Shown here: in pieces, positions 24,409 to 33,445 of the stretch
Numbering within the stretch: position 1 is the first letter of the stretch
Layout of the letters: each line of letters begins with the position of its first letter
NCBI GenBank assembly: GCA_900551115.1
Contig: URUY01000017.1
Coordinates: 15,054-79,053 of the forward strand
Direction of reading: 5' to 3'
Origin: an uncultured Lachnospiraceae bacterium
Lineage (GTDB): Bacteria > Bacillota > Clostridia > Lachnospirales > Lachnospiraceae
DNA length: 64,000 nucleotides
Notes under the pieces: model-generated
The model's input: the letters and a program-made list of their open reading frames with translations, nothing else
Databases searched by the model: none
Told to the model about the DNA's origin: nothing
Made by a program: the position numbers and the translations under genes

Positions 24409-25624
24409 TGTAATTGCGCCGGCATTCTATGATGTTCACTGGGATATCTTAGACGGAGCGCATACATATTATGACCTTTACGGTGGGCGTGGCTCAACGA
24501 AGTCCTCTTTCATATCGGTGGAAATCATATTGGGCATGATGGAAGATAAAGATGCTAATGCGGTAGTGTTCCGTAAGGTGGCATCAACATTAAGGGAATC
24601 CGTGTACGAGCAGATACAATGGGCAATAGATGCGTTAGAGGTATCCGACCTTTGGGAAGCGAAGGTAAGCCCCCTGCAATATGTCTATAAGCCTACCGGG
24701 CAAAAGATAATCTTCCGTGGACTTGATAAAGCTAAGAAAACCAAGTCCATAAAGGTGAGTAAGGGGTATTTTAAATACCTGTGGTTTGAAGAGCTGGATG
24801 AATTTGCAGGAATAGAGGAAATTCGTACAGTACAGCAGTCGGTGCTTCGTGGCGGTTCAAAATTTGTAGTATTCAAATCATTCAACCCGCCTATCAGCAA
24901 CGCTAACTGGGCTAATGTATATGTAAATGAGCCAAGAGATGATTCCTACAGGCACAAATCAGATTATACGACAGTGTCAAAAGAGTGGTTAGGACAGCAG
25001 TTCCTTGATGATGCGGAACACCTGAAAGCGACCAATGAGAAAGCCTATAAGCATGAATACTTAGGTATCCCCGTTGGCATTGGTACCAATATCTTTGAAA
25101 TGCTGGAAATCAGATCTATTACGGACGAAGAGATTGCGCAGCAGGAATGGATATACCAGGGGCAGGACTGGGGATGGTTCCCGGACCCCAAAGCCTTTAT
25201 CCGTGTATCCTACAATCACAACCAAGAAAAGATTATGCTGCTTGATGAGCTTGGAGGATGCAAAAAGCGTAATCGTGCAATGGCTCAGGAGATTAAAGAC
25301 CACGGGTATGACGATTATGAGGTAATTTGCGGCGCAGATGAACAGGAAAGCATAAATGACTTTAGGGATGAGGGAATTCCTGCAAGGAAAACAAATGCAA
25401 AGCCGGGCAGTGTGAAATATACGATGGAGTGGTTACAGTGCAGGACACTTGTAGTTGACCCGGCACGTACACCCAGGGCATACAAGGAGATTATAGAGTA
25501 CGAGCATGAGGTAGACCAGCAGGGCAATATTATTCCGGAATACCCGGATAAAAACAATCACTGGATTGATGCGCTTAGGTACGCGACAAGTCCGATGTCA
25601 CTGAGAAGAGGAGAGAGCGCTTAA
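24353..25624 (+). CDS. terL: Terminase large subunit
   Basis: 423 residues, PBSX/SPP1-like. Walker A is DLYGGRGSTKSS (41-52), the Walker B region is LWFEELDEF (about 143-151), and the nuclease domain has QDWGWFPDP (about 270-278) and the late HWIDALRYA. It pumps DNA into the prohead and cuts it. The ATG at 24353 lies within terS; alternative GTG/TTG starts (24365, 24374) cannot be excluded. Confidence 0.95.
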   Translation: MWKAVSRLSTISQEVKLTDVIAPAFYDVHWDILDGAHTYYDLYGGRGSTKSSFISVEIILGMMEDKDANAVVFRKVASTLRESVYEQIQWAIDALEVSDLWEAKVSPLQYVYKPTGQKIIFRGLDKAKKTKSIKVSKGYFKYLWFEELDEFAGIEEIRTVQQSVLRGGSKFVVFKSFNPPISNANWANVYVNEPRDDSYRHKSDYTTVSKEWLGQQFLDDAEHLKATNEKAYKHEYLGIPVGIGTNIFEMLEIRSITDEEIAQQEWIYQGQDWGWFPDPKAFIRVSYNHNQEKIMLLDELGGCKKRNRAMAQEIKDHGYDDYEVICGADEQESINDFRDEGIPARKTNAKPGSVKYTMEWLQCRTLVVDPARTPRAYKEIIEYEHEVDQQGNIIPEYPDKNNHWIDALRYATSPMSLRRGESA

Positions 25625-27075
25625 TGAATATCATGAGTAAGATAAAAGGATGGTGGAAGAGCATGTTTTTGAGTGAGACGGAAAAGGTATTTGGCGTTGA
25701 TATCGCATCTGATACCATTATGGATTGTAAAATTGCAGAGTGGATGAATACTTACAAGGGCAATCCTGTATGGGTAAATTCGGAGGAACGGATAAGATCA
25801 ATTAAGTTTGCGAAGTCAATCTGCTCTGAGACGGCAAGGCTGACTACACTGGCATCCGGAATAGAGTTTGACGGCAGCGCGCGGGCAAATTGGTTAAAAG
25901 AGCAGTGCAATAAAAATGTACTTCCCCGGCTCCGTAACTGGGTAGAATACGGATGCGCTGTCGGAACGGTGGTAATGAAGCCTACCAAGAGCGGTGTTGA
26001 TTTGTTTCTTCCCGGACAGTTCTATATTGTGAACACCGGCAATGGCAGAGTGAGTGACATGGTGTTTCAGGATACCTATGAGGAGGGAAAAGACAATCAC
26101 AAGAAGTATTATACAAAGTTGGAGCGTCATTCTTTTATGCATGGACAGGTGAAAAATGAAAAGGACGGCACTTACAAAGACGTTGTATTTTACCACATCC
26201 AGAATAGGGCATTTGTAAGCGCTACTGAAAAATCCATTGGAAAGGAAATTGGCTTAGAGGGAACAAAGTGGAGCGGACTGCAGCCGGATGTCTATATCAC
26301 AAAAGCGAATGACGGACAGATTAATACCATGCTTTTTGGCGTATTTAAAATGCCGATGGCAAATGATGCAGATATAAACAGCCCGTTGGGAGTATCTATT
26401 TTCTCTGACGCAATGGAAGAATTAAAAGATTTGGATATCGCCTACAGCCGCAATGCAGGGGAAATTAAGGACAGTGAGACAATAGAGCTTTTGGGTAATA
26501 TGATGGTGAATAAGCCGGGAACAAAGATTTCCAAAATGGAAATGAACCTGCCACATCATGTGCATATGGTATCCCCCAGTACAGATGATTACTACCAGGC
26601 AATCGAGAGACCGTTACATACAGATATCAGGATCCAGGGCATTAATCAGCAGCTTTCTTTTATCGGCTACAAGTGCGGATACAGTAACGGTTATTTTGTC
26701 TTTAACGAAAAAACGGGCATGGTAACAGCTACACAGGTGGAAGCAGATGACCGCAGGACCATACAGCTTATAAAGGATACCAGAGATGCGCTGCAAAGCT
26801 GCTTAGATGATTTGTTTTATGCTATGTCAGTGTTTGCAGATATCTACAATCTTGCACCGGTAGGACAGTATAAGGTCAGCTATGATTTTGGCGATATAGT
26901 GTATTCGTACGAAGAGGATAAGGCAAGGCATTGGCAGTACGTGCAGGCTGGTAAATTCCCGCTGTGGCGGTACTATATGAAGTTTGAAGGGTACTCTGAG
27001 GCAGAGGCTAAGGCACTTGTTTCAGAGGCACAGGATGAGAATAAGGACACCGGATTATTTGGAAACGAGGAATAA
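25624..27075 (+). CDS. Portal protein (SPP1 gp6-like)
   Basis: 483 residues, starting on the last base of the terL stop (TAATG). Portal features include the N-terminal clip region (WMNTYKGNPVWVNSEERIRSIKFAKSICSE), a long central domain, and YSNGYFVFNEKTGMVTATQVEADDRRTIQ, a hallmark of the SPP1 portal family. It forms the dodecameric DNA channel. Confidence 0.92.
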   Translation: MNIMSKIKGWWKSMFLSETEKVFGVDIASDTIMDCKIAEWMNTYKGNPVWVNSEERIRSIKFAKSICSETARLTTLASGIEFDGSARANWLKEQCNKNVLPRLRNWVEYGCAVGTVVMKPTKSGVDLFLPGQFYIVNTGNGRVSDMVFQDTYEEGKDNHKKYYTKLERHSFMHGQVKNEKDGTYKDVVFYHIQNRAFVSATEKSIGKEIGLEGTKWSGLQPDVYITKANDGQINTMLFGVFKMPMANDADINSPLGVSIFSDAMEELKDLDIAYSRNAGEIKDSETIELLGNMMVNKPGTKISKMEMNLPHHVHMVSPSTDDYYQAIERPLHTDIRIQGINQQLSFIGYKCGYSNGYFVFNEKTGMVTATQVEADDRRTIQLIKDTRDALQSCLDDLFYAMSVFADIYNLAPVGQYKVSYDFGDIVYSYEEDKARHWQYVQAGKFPLWRYYMKFEGYSEAEAKALVSEAQDENKDTGLFGNEE

Positions 27076-27078
27076 CGG

Positions 27079-28848
27079 ATGCTTACACCGGATTACCTGT
27101 ACAACGTATCTGACAGGGCAATAGAGCTGTATGAACAACTGAATACGTTTGCTGTCCGGGACATCTGCCGCAGGCTTGTTAATGTAGACTGGCAGTTTAC
27201 CGGCTCCATAGACTGGCAGCTCTATAAGCTGCAGCAGTCAGGCATGATACTGGATGATATTGTGGCAGAGCTTGCGAAGCTTACGAGAAAGTCTGAAAAA
27301 GAGATTGCGGAGATATTTGAAGAGGCAACTTATAAGAGCCAGGCATACGATAATGAAGTGTATAAGCAGGCAGGACTTAAGCCTGTTGATATCAGGCAAA
27401 GCCCGCAGATGCTTAATATATTACGGGCAACCTATGCGCAGACACTGGGGGAGCTTAGAAACTTTACAAAGACTACGGCCAGTGTCGGGCAGTCCCTTTT
27501 CATGGAGACAATGGATGAGGCGTATTTTAAGGTTATCAGCGGACAGCAGTCATATACGGAAGCAGTACGTCAGGCAATTAATAAGGTTGCGTCAAACGGG
27601 CTTACGGTGCATTATCCTTCCGGCCATATGGATACCATAGAAACAGCTGTGCGGCGCTGTGTGGTTACCGGTGTAGGACAGGCCACGGCGCGGGTATCCT
27701 TGCAGAATGCGCAGGAGCTGGATACCGATCTTGTACTGGTGTCTGCGCATCTGGGGGCACGTCCCTCTCATGCAGAGTGGCAGGGAAAGGTGTACTCTAT
27801 CAGTGGGAACAGTAAGAAGTACCGTAAGCTGTCAGAGGCAACTGGTTATGGCACGGTGTCCGGGCTTTGCGGTGCAAACTGCCGCCACCATTTCATGCCG
27901 TGGATTGATGGGGTGTCATCGAATCCATATGAAAACTTTAACAGCAAGGAAAACGAGGAATATTACAATAAGCAGCAGGAGCAGAGGAAAAGAGAGCGTG
28001 ACATTCGTTCTACCAAGAGAGAGCTTCAGGCGCTTAAGGAATCCATAGATGCTACGGACGATGATAAGCTGAAATTTGCCCTGCAGCAGGATTATGACCG
28101 CAAGGCCGCAAAACTACGGGATAAGAATGCAGCATATAAAGAATTTTGCAGTAATGCCGGTCTTAGGACACAGCAGGAGCGGTTACAGGTAGCAGGATGG
28201 GGACAGAGCAGCTCTTCCAGTGCAAGAGAGGCTGCAAAGAGATATGAAGATTCGTTGATGAATGAAAGAAAAGCTAATAATGTATCATTTTATTACGGAA
28301 CAAATACTATTTTTGAGGATAAAACTGCTCTTGAAAAGTGCAATATTGCAAAAGACATAACAGGAAAATATGTGCAAAGAGAAAGCAAATGGAAAGGAAT
28401 CGTCAATATTGATGACGAGAAGTGCGCTGAAAACAATATTGTTGGAAGAAAGGTGTGGAATTGTAGTATTCTTGCAAGCAGTAAAACACAACCTAAGACC
28501 TATATCCATGAAATGCTTCATTCAAGATCAGCAAGCTATATGAAGCCATTTACATATCTTCCATTTAGAAAAATAGAAGAAGCATCGACAGAATTCTTAG
28601 CAAGGCAAATTTGCATAAAAGAGAAAATAGCTTTCAGGTACACAAATAGACCGGATATAGATGCCTTGGTGAAGATTAATCAAATTGTCGGAATAGAAAA
28701 TAGCAATTTCCTTTTTGCGGAAAAGTTGTATAATAAAGACATTAAGCAACGATTCAACTGGTTAAAAAATAAAGTGAACAGATATTTATTATATAATGAT
28801 GGAAAAAATAGAGAGGAATTGGAGAATTGTCTTAAGTTATTAAGATAG
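27079..28848 (+). CDS. Minor head protein with C-terminal HExxH metalloprotease-like domain
   Basis: 589 residues. The first about 300 follow the phage minor capsid/SPP1 gp7-type pattern (SVGQSLFMETMDEAYFKV; SAHLGARPSHAEWQGKVYSI; CGANCRHHFMPWIDG). A charged coiled-coil follows (about 290-390). From about 395 the coding becomes much AT-richer and a separate domain begins, with Y-I-H477-E-M-L-H481 and downstream Glu500/501/505 as possible third zinc ligands. Such C-terminal effector domains on gp7-like proteins could be delivered with DNA. A 60-residue acidic protein follows after 8 bp. The protease assignment rests on the motif alone. Confidence 0.8.
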   Translation: MLTPDYLYNVSDRAIELYEQLNTFAVRDICRRLVNVDWQFTGSIDWQLYKLQQSGMILDDIVAELAKLTRKSEKEIAEIFEEATYKSQAYDNEVYKQAGLKPVDIRQSPQMLNILRATYAQTLGELRNFTKTTASVGQSLFMETMDEAYFKVISGQQSYTEAVRQAINKVASNGLTVHYPSGHMDTIETAVRRCVVTGVGQATARVSLQNAQELDTDLVLVSAHLGARPSHAEWQGKVYSISGNSKKYRKLSEATGYGTVSGLCGANCRHHFMPWIDGVSSNPYENFNSKENEEYYNKQQEQRKRERDIRSTKRELQALKESIDATDDDKLKFALQQDYDRKAAKLRDKNAAYKEFCSNAGLRTQQERLQVAGWGQSSSSSAREAAKRYEDSLMNERKANNVSFYYGTNTIFEDKTALEKCNIAKDITGKYVQRESKWKGIVNIDDEKCAENNIVGRKVWNCSILASSKTQPKTYIHEMLHSRSASYMKPFTYLPFRKIEEASTEFLARQICIKEKIAFRYTNRPDIDALVKINQIVGIENSNFLFAEKLYNKDIKQRFNWLKNKVNRYLLYNDGKNREELENCLKLLR

Positions 28849-28856
28849 AAAAGCCT

Positions 28857-29039
28857 ATGGAAGAATTAATAAAATTATTGTGTATGGAAGAATGTGAAAC
28901 AAAAGAAGATTTTTTAGAGTTGAGAAAAAAGGCGTTTGAAATATTTGAACATTTATCTCCTGAGGAACAAGATCTGGTTATAGAAGATAATGTGTTTGAG
29001 CCATTGTCTACGTGTATTGCTGCTTTTGATGAAGAATAA
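28857..29039 (+). CDS. Small acidic protein after the effector-tipped head gene
   Basis: 60 residues, very acidic and helical (MEELIKLLCMEECETKEDF..., ending AAFDEE). It follows the minor head gene after 8 bp and shares its AT-rich codon use rather than that of the capsid genes. Its position and charge fit an inhibitor or immunity protein for the upstream HExxH domain, but no family is recognised. Ribosome site weak. Confidence 0.5.
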   Translation: MEELIKLLCMEECETKEDFLELRKKAFEIFEHLSPEEQDLVIEDNVFEPLSTCIAAFDEE

Positions 29040-29053
29040 ATAAGTTATACCTA

Positions 29054-29082
29054 TTGACTATTCCATTCTTACAAGTTATAAT
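29054..29082 (+). promoter_or_regulatory. Promoter of KTR mini-gene
   Basis: TTGACT (29054-29059), 17-bp spacer, TATAAT (29077-29082), the same design as the promoter at 41949-41977. Confidence 0.7.
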
Positions 29083-29127
29083 ATAGCCAACTCGAACATA
29101 TGTTGTGAAAACAAGTAGGTGTATGCA

Positions 29128-29286
29128 ATGGAAAAATCATATTGGTATGTCTGTCCCAAGTGTGGAAAGAACCTTCTGAAATATAGGGAAGATACCAAAA
29201 TAGTCAACTTTCCCGTATTTTGCAAAAGATGTAAGAAAGAAACCATCATTACAATAGAGCCACAGAGCCGAATAGTTAATTCTTAG
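29128..29286 (+). CDS. Cysteine-rich KTR-type zinc-ribbon protein
   Basis: 52 residues, below the usual ORF size. CPKCG (9-13) and CKRC (33-36) form a zinc ribbon, and the end reads TIIT-IEPQSR, typical of the short cysteine-rich KTR family. It is driven by its own promoter and ends within an AGAGCC hairpin. The IEPQSR codons are themselves the AGAGCC repeat. Function unknown; often present as stand-alone phage cargo. Confidence 0.7.
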   Translation: MEKSYWYVCPKCGKNLLKYREDTKIVNFPVFCKRCKKETIITIEPQSRIVNS

Positions 29287-29314
29287 AATGAAGAATGACT
29301 GTGCGGCTCTTTTT
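29256..29314 (+). terminator. AGAGCC-type hairpin (copy 2) ending KTR gene
   Basis: AGAGCCG (29264-29270) pairs with CGGCTCT (29304-29310), followed by TTTTT. The left arm lies in the last codons of the KTR gene. Confidence 0.7.
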
Positions 29315-29373
29315 ATTTTGCTTTTATCAGTATTTGTGCCATATACCTTTCTTAAGCCCCGGAAACGGGGTGA

Positions 29374-29445
29374 CGGAACGTAGCTCAGTTTGGCAGAGCA
29401 GCAGCTTTATGCTGTGTGTCGCAGGTTCAAATCCTGCCGTTCCGA
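29374..29445 (+). tRNA. Phage tRNA, anticodon uncertain
   Basis: Acceptor CGGAACG/CGTTCCG (29374-29380/29438-29444) plus A discriminator; D arm GCTC-AGTTTGGCA-GAGC; T arm GCAGG-TTCAAAT-CCTGC. The anticodon region is two bases shorter than standard. GCAGC/GCTGT gives a 5-bp stem with a 5-nt loop, while a 7-nt loop CTTTATG needs a shorter stem and exposes TTA, which would read UAA. No CCA is encoded. A genuine but atypical or decaying tRNA. A pre-tRNA hairpin (29357-29370) precedes it. Confidence 0.65.
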
Positions 29446-29446
29446 T

Positions 29447-29499
29447 TGGTTACGCAACCTATAATGCGAAAACGTTGGTGACTGGTTACGCACCTATAA
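29447..29499. repeat. Direct repeat after tRNA
   Basis: TGGTTACGCAACCTATAA (29447-29464) recurs with one base missing at 29483-29499, between the tRNA and the scaffold gene. It may be a relic of tRNA-associated recombination or a regulatory duplication. Confidence 0.7.
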
Positions 29500-29526
29500 A
29501 TAACCTAATAACGGGAGGAATAAAGG

Positions 29527-30114
29527 ATGAAAACAGAAGAATTACAGGCACAGGGACTTACCGAAGAACAGATTAAGTTTGTTATGGCTGAAAACGGAAA
29601 GGACCTGAAGAAGACACAGAAAGAGAATGAAACACTGACATCTGAGCGTGACAACTGGAAACAGCGTGCAGAGACCGCTGAAGGAACCTTAAAGGGTTTT
29701 GAGGGTAAGGACTTTGACGCAATCCAGAAGGAACGGGATGACTGGAAGGAAAAGGCAGAGAAAGCAAAGTCTGAGTATGAGAAACAGATTTATGACCGTG
29801 ATTTTGCTGATGTACTTGCTGCCTCTATTGACGGTATCAAGTTCTCTTCCGAGTATGCGAAGAATGCAGTCATGGCAGAAATCAAAGCTGCCGGTCTGAA
29901 ATTGGTGGATGGAAAAATTATCGGTCTGAATGACATGATTGACAACATCAAGAGTAAGGATGCTTCTGCTTTTGTCACAGAGGAACAGGAAAACATGGCG
30001 GTATTCACCACTCCGGCAGGTCAGAAGCCGCAGCCCGGTGCAAAGTATACACCGGAGCAGCTTATGAAGCTGAAAAATGCCAATCCGGGACTGGATATCA
30101 GCCAGTACATTTAA
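29527..30114 (+). CDS. Phage scaffold protein (GP20-like)
   Basis: 195 residues. N-terminal LTEEQIKFVMAENGKDLKK, then a long coiled coil (about 30-90), then a C-terminal AVFTTPAGQKPQPGAKYTPEQL. This layout is the phage minor structural protein GP20/scaffold family that shapes the prohead and is lost on maturation. GGGAGG precedes the ATG and the major capsid gene follows directly. Confidence 0.88.
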   Translation: MKTEELQAQGLTEEQIKFVMAENGKDLKKTQKENETLTSERDNWKQRAETAEGTLKGFEGKDFDAIQKERDDWKEKAEKAKSEYEKQIYDRDFADVLAASIDGIKFSSEYAKNAVMAEIKAAGLKLVDGKIIGLNDMIDNIKSKDASAFVTEEQENMAVFTTPAGQKPQPGAKYTPEQLMKLKNANPGLDISQYI

Positions 30115-30129
30115 GGAGGATGATGATTA

Positions 30130-31212
30130 ATGTTATTTGATGCAAAAAATTTTAATGGCGAAGTATTCGGTGCATATGTGGATAAAGCGCCGAATCTGAA
30201 CAGAAACGAACTGCTGAAAAGCGGCGCTATTGTGGAAAAATCACAGTATGCGGCCATGCTGCCGGACCAGACAGGCGGCAATTATATTACAGTGCCGATT
30301 AAGGCCAGAATCGGCGGTACGGCTTCCAACTATGACGGTAATACGGATATCGGTACAACCAGCCGTAAGACCTATACACATGGGCGTGTGGTAGTAGGAC
30401 GCTCCAATGGCTGGACTGAGAAAGACTTCTCATCCGACATCACCGGCGAAGATTTTCTCCCGGCAACGGAGGAGGTTGCGGAGTATTGGGATGATGTCGA
30501 CCAGGCAACTTTGTTAAAGGTATTGGAAGGTATTTTTGCCATGACAGGTGCAAAGAACCTGGAATTTGTCAACGGACATACCTACGATATTTCCGGCAAT
30601 GAGACTGGAAATACCTTTGACGAAACCACGCTGAACAATGCAATCCAGCAGGCGCTTGGTGACAACAAGGGTAAGTTTAAGATGGCAATCATGCACTCTC
30701 AGGTGGCTACTAACCTTGAAAATCTGAAACTGGTGTCTTATCTGAAGTACACAGATAAGGACGGTGTGGAAAGAGATTTGACGTTGGGGTCTATCAACGG
30801 ACGTTTAGTGCTGATTGATGACACCATGCCCACGGAGACAGTACCGGCGGTAGAAGAGGTAAAGGATTCCGAAGGTAAGGTTACAACCGAAGCACAGCCT
30901 GCATATGTGAAGTATACCACTTACGTGCTTGGAGAGGGTGCTATTGAGTACACAAACTGCGGCGCAAAGAAGCCTTATTCCATGTCTGAGGACGATAAGA
31001 CTAACGGCGGTGAAACTACGCTGTGGAGCCGTCAGAGAAAGATTTTCTCCCCTTACGGCATTTCCTTTAAGCAGCCCAGCTTCATTTCCCCTACGGATGA
31101 GCAGCTCGCAACAGGATCCAACTGGGAGCTGGCAAACAGCAACGAAAGCGGCACTAAGGAGTACTTCCCTCACAAGGCTATTCCTATTGCCAGAATTATT
31201 ACCAGAGGTTAA
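30130..31212 (+). CDS. Major capsid protein
   Basis: 360 residues. Starts MLFDAKNFNGEVFGAYVDKAP; middle region TEEVAEYWDDVDQATLLKVLEGIFAM and a late LWSRQRKIFSPYGISFKQPS fit the HK97-fold capsid group used by Firmicutes siphophages. It follows the scaffold gene after 15 bp with AAGGAGG. It should form the shell. Confidence 0.88.
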   Translation: MLFDAKNFNGEVFGAYVDKAPNLNRNELLKSGAIVEKSQYAAMLPDQTGGNYITVPIKARIGGTASNYDGNTDIGTTSRKTYTHGRVVVGRSNGWTEKDFSSDITGEDFLPATEEVAEYWDDVDQATLLKVLEGIFAMTGAKNLEFVNGHTYDISGNETGNTFDETTLNNAIQQALGDNKGKFKMAIMHSQVATNLENLKLVSYLKYTDKDGVERDLTLGSINGRLVLIDDTMPTETVPAVEEVKDSEGKVTTEAQPAYVKYTTYVLGEGAIEYTNCGAKKPYSMSEDDKTNGGETTLWSRQRKIFSPYGISFKQPSFISPTDEQLATGSNWELANSNESGTKEYFPHKAIPIARIITRG

Positions 31213-31223
31213 GGAGGACAGGG

Positions 31224-31628
31224 ATGATAACCACATACGAATTTTACGAAGGTAAATATTATGGGGATATCATCCCTGTATCTGATTTCCCAAAGTACGA
31301 GAGCCGGGCAGAGGATGATATCCACCGTATCACCTTTGGCAGATTGAAAGGCAGTACAGAGTATGATGATGATGTACAGAAAGCAGTCTGTGCGTTGGCT
31401 GAGGTCAACTATCAGATAGACCAGGCAGTGAAGAATACAGGTGTGAATGCGGACGGAACCGGCAAGCTGGTGAAATCTAAAAGCAGTGGAAACGAAAGCA
31501 TATCCTACGATACCGGCAGTAACATGATTACGGCAGTCCTTACGGACGTAAAGGCGCAGGAGCGGCTTAAGTATGACACTGCGGCAAGGTATCTGTCCGG
31601 CACCGGGCTTTTGTATGCGGGGGTGTGA
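31224..31628 (+). CDS. Head-tail connector (adaptor) protein
   Basis: 134 residues, directly after capsid with AAGGAGG. Helical N-terminus (FPKYESRAEDDIHRITFGR) and a YDTAARYLSGTGLLYAG end resemble SPP1 gp15-like adaptors that sit under the portal. Confidence 0.75.
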   Translation: MITTYEFYEGKYYGDIIPVSDFPKYESRAEDDIHRITFGRLKGSTEYDDDVQKAVCALAEVNYQIDQAVKNTGVNADGTGKLVKSKSSGNESISYDTGSNMITAVLTDVKAQERLKYDTAARYLSGTGLLYAGV

Positions 31629-31629
31629 T

Positions 31630-32046
31630 ATGGACGTATTTTACAAGGATACCGTAACCATATATAACCGGTATGAGGATAAGGCGAGCTGTACAGAGCA
31701 TTGGTATCCTACGGTGTTGCAGGATGTCCGGCTGCTTATCACAAAGGGCGCTAATGTGGCTAAAACGGGGCTTAATTCCGCAGATAGGGCAAGTATGCAT
31801 ATCAGCACGGAAAAGGCTCTGGAAAAGCCCTATAAAAAGCCTAAAGAGTGGTTGGAAACAGCAGATAAGAGCGGGGCATTTACATTCGGGGAATCAGATT
31901 TCTTTGTGGAAGGTGATACCAGTGCAGAGGATACCGCACAGGATGATTTTGCAGAGTACATGAAGCGGAAGTATGATAACTGCTTTCAGGTAACCACGGT
32001 GGATGAATATACATTGATTCCACATTTGGAAGTAGGTGGTAAGTAA
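31630..32046 (+). CDS. Head-closure-like structural protein
   Basis: 138 residues from ATG 31630, whose start overlaps nothing but follows the connector by one base. Begins MDVFYKDTVTIYNRYEDK. Beta-rich with a C-terminal FQVTTVDEYTLIPHLEVGG, consistent with a stopper/head-closure protein. The 3' end overlaps the next gene by 1 bp. Confidence 0.65.
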   Translation: MDVFYKDTVTIYNRYEDKASCTEHWYPTVLQDVRLLITKGANVAKTGLNSADRASMHISTEKALEKPYKKPKEWLETADKSGAFTFGESDFFVEGDTSAEDTAQDDFAEYMKRKYDNCFQVTTVDEYTLIPHLEVGGK

Positions 32047-32438
32047 TGAGCTTTCCCAGTGTAAGAGTGTTTGACGGAACGCTTGATGCCCGTATTAGTA
32101 CGGACAGGTTTTCCGGCCAGTATGAGCGGGCGCAGAAGTGGCTTGATAATCAGGTTGTTACTGACAGCAATCCTTATGTACCTTTTCAGATAGGAGATTT
32201 GCGAAACAGTGCAATCAGAGGAACTGTTCCTGGTGATGGAGAGGTGGTGTGGGACAGCCCATACGCCCGGTATCAGTATTACGGTAAGGTTATGGTAGGA
32301 CCGCCGCCGAAGCAGGTGACCGATATTCCATTGCATTACTGGCATCCGGGAACGGGGGCCTACTGGTTTGAGAAAGCAAAGAGCGTGAATAAGCGAAAAT
32401 GGATTGACGGAGCAAGAAGACTGGCAGGAGGCGGATAA
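32046..32438 (+). CDS. Minor capsid/tail-completion protein
   Basis: 130 residues, PF11114-like minor capsid pattern: YVPFQIGDLRNSA, then VVWDSPYARYQYYG and HPGTGAYWFEKAK. Comparable HK97 gp10-type proteins join head to tail. Overlaps both neighbours by 1 bp. Confidence 0.78.
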   Translation: MSFPSVRVFDGTLDARISTDRFSGQYERAQKWLDNQVVTDSNPYVPFQIGDLRNSAIRGTVPGDGEVVWDSPYARYQYYGKVMVGPPPKQVTDIPLHYWHPGTGAYWFEKAKSVNKRKWIDGARRLAGGG

Positions 32439-32896
32439 TGGCAGAGCAGAATAAAGAACCTTTGAGCGCGGCAGAGCAGACGGTAATATCTAAAGCGTTG
32501 ATGATACTGATTAACCAGTTCCCCGATATGCCGAAAGGTGTTACAGCGGAATACCAGTTTATATCGGATGATGCGCCTGTAGGGGTATTTTCCATGCAGG
32601 GAGCTGTTAAAACGGAAGAATACCTGTGTATGCCGGATGAAGAAAGCTTTGACGGGCAATTCCCGTTTTTCATTCTCTACCGGTGCAGGCCAACAAGCAC
32701 ACCGCAGAGAATCAATAAACAGGATTTCCTTGACCGGCTTGGGGAGTGGTTGGAAAAACAGGCATATCCGCCGCTTACGGGCAACAGGACCATAACGGAC
32801 ATATCCCGTACAACCACAACTTTCCTTGCCGGAAGATATGAAAATGGTATGGAAGAATACCAGTGTAACTTTAATTTGACTTATGAGAAACGATAG
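32438..32896 (+). CDS. Tail terminator-like minor capsid protein
   Basis: 152 residues. N-terminal SAAEQTVISKALMILINQFP and a C-terminal EEYQCNFNLTYEKR beta strand pattern match the phage minor capsid/tail-terminator family. Position just before the tail tube gene supports the tail-terminator role. Confidence 0.7.
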   Translation: MAEQNKEPLSAAEQTVISKALMILINQFPDMPKGVTAEYQFISDDAPVGVFSMQGAVKTEEYLCMPDEESFDGQFPFFILYRCRPTSTPQRINKQDFLDRLGEWLEKQAYPPLTGNRTITDISRTTTTFLAGRYENGMEEYQCNFNLTYEKR

Positions 32897-32910
32897 GAGG
32901 ATGAAACCTT

Positions 32911-33387
32911 ATGAAAAGAAGTTTATTTATGGTGTTGCTTAATACAACGCCGGGAGAGGAAGCAACCTATAACCTGATTGGGAACGGTGCTACTGAGTTA
33001 TCTGTTTCCTACAATCCGCAGACAAAGACGGAGCAGTTTATCAATCAGGATTCCGCAGATACGCAGATTACCGGTTATCAGCCCAATGCGCCTGTTACGC
33101 TGCAGGCTAAGAAGGGTGAGCCGATTTTTGAATATGTCAACGCACTGCGTAAAGCGCGTGCCATCGGCGAGGATGCCGAGACGGATATTGTATCAGTGGA
33201 TGCCTTTGAGGAAAAGGATACTGACGGGTCATACGCAGCTGAGAAGCAGGGGGTTACGGTACAGATTGATTCTTATGGCGGCCCTGCATCTGACCCGCTC
33301 ACCATCGGCTTTACCATTAATTTTAAGGGTGATCCGGTATCTGGGAAATTCAACCCGACAACAAAAGCATTCACGGAAGCAGTATAG
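32911..33387 (+). CDS. Major tail (tube) protein
   Basis: 158 residues. Tail-tube-like start (LNTTPGEEATYNLIGNGATELSVSYNP) and a beta-rich core ending IGFTINFKGDPVSGKFNP. Strong GGAGG site. Located between tail terminator and assembly-chaperone genes, as in other siphophages. Confidence 0.82.
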   Translation: MKRSLFMVLLNTTPGEEATYNLIGNGATELSVSYNPQTKTEQFINQDSADTQITGYQPNAPVTLQAKKGEPIFEYVNALRKARAIGEDAETDIVSVDAFEEKDTDGSYAAEKQGVTVQIDSYGGPASDPLTIGFTINFKGDPVSGKFNPTTKAFTEAV

Positions 33388-33445
33388 AAAACATATCACA
33401 GGGGCGGTCAGGGAAAGGCCGCCCTTAGAAGAAAGGTGAGACCAC

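Noticed and set aside
29295..29576. Plus-strand frame of 93 residues across the tRNA
   Set aside because: It runs through the tRNA and the direct repeat, has no ribosome site and no protein-like pattern.
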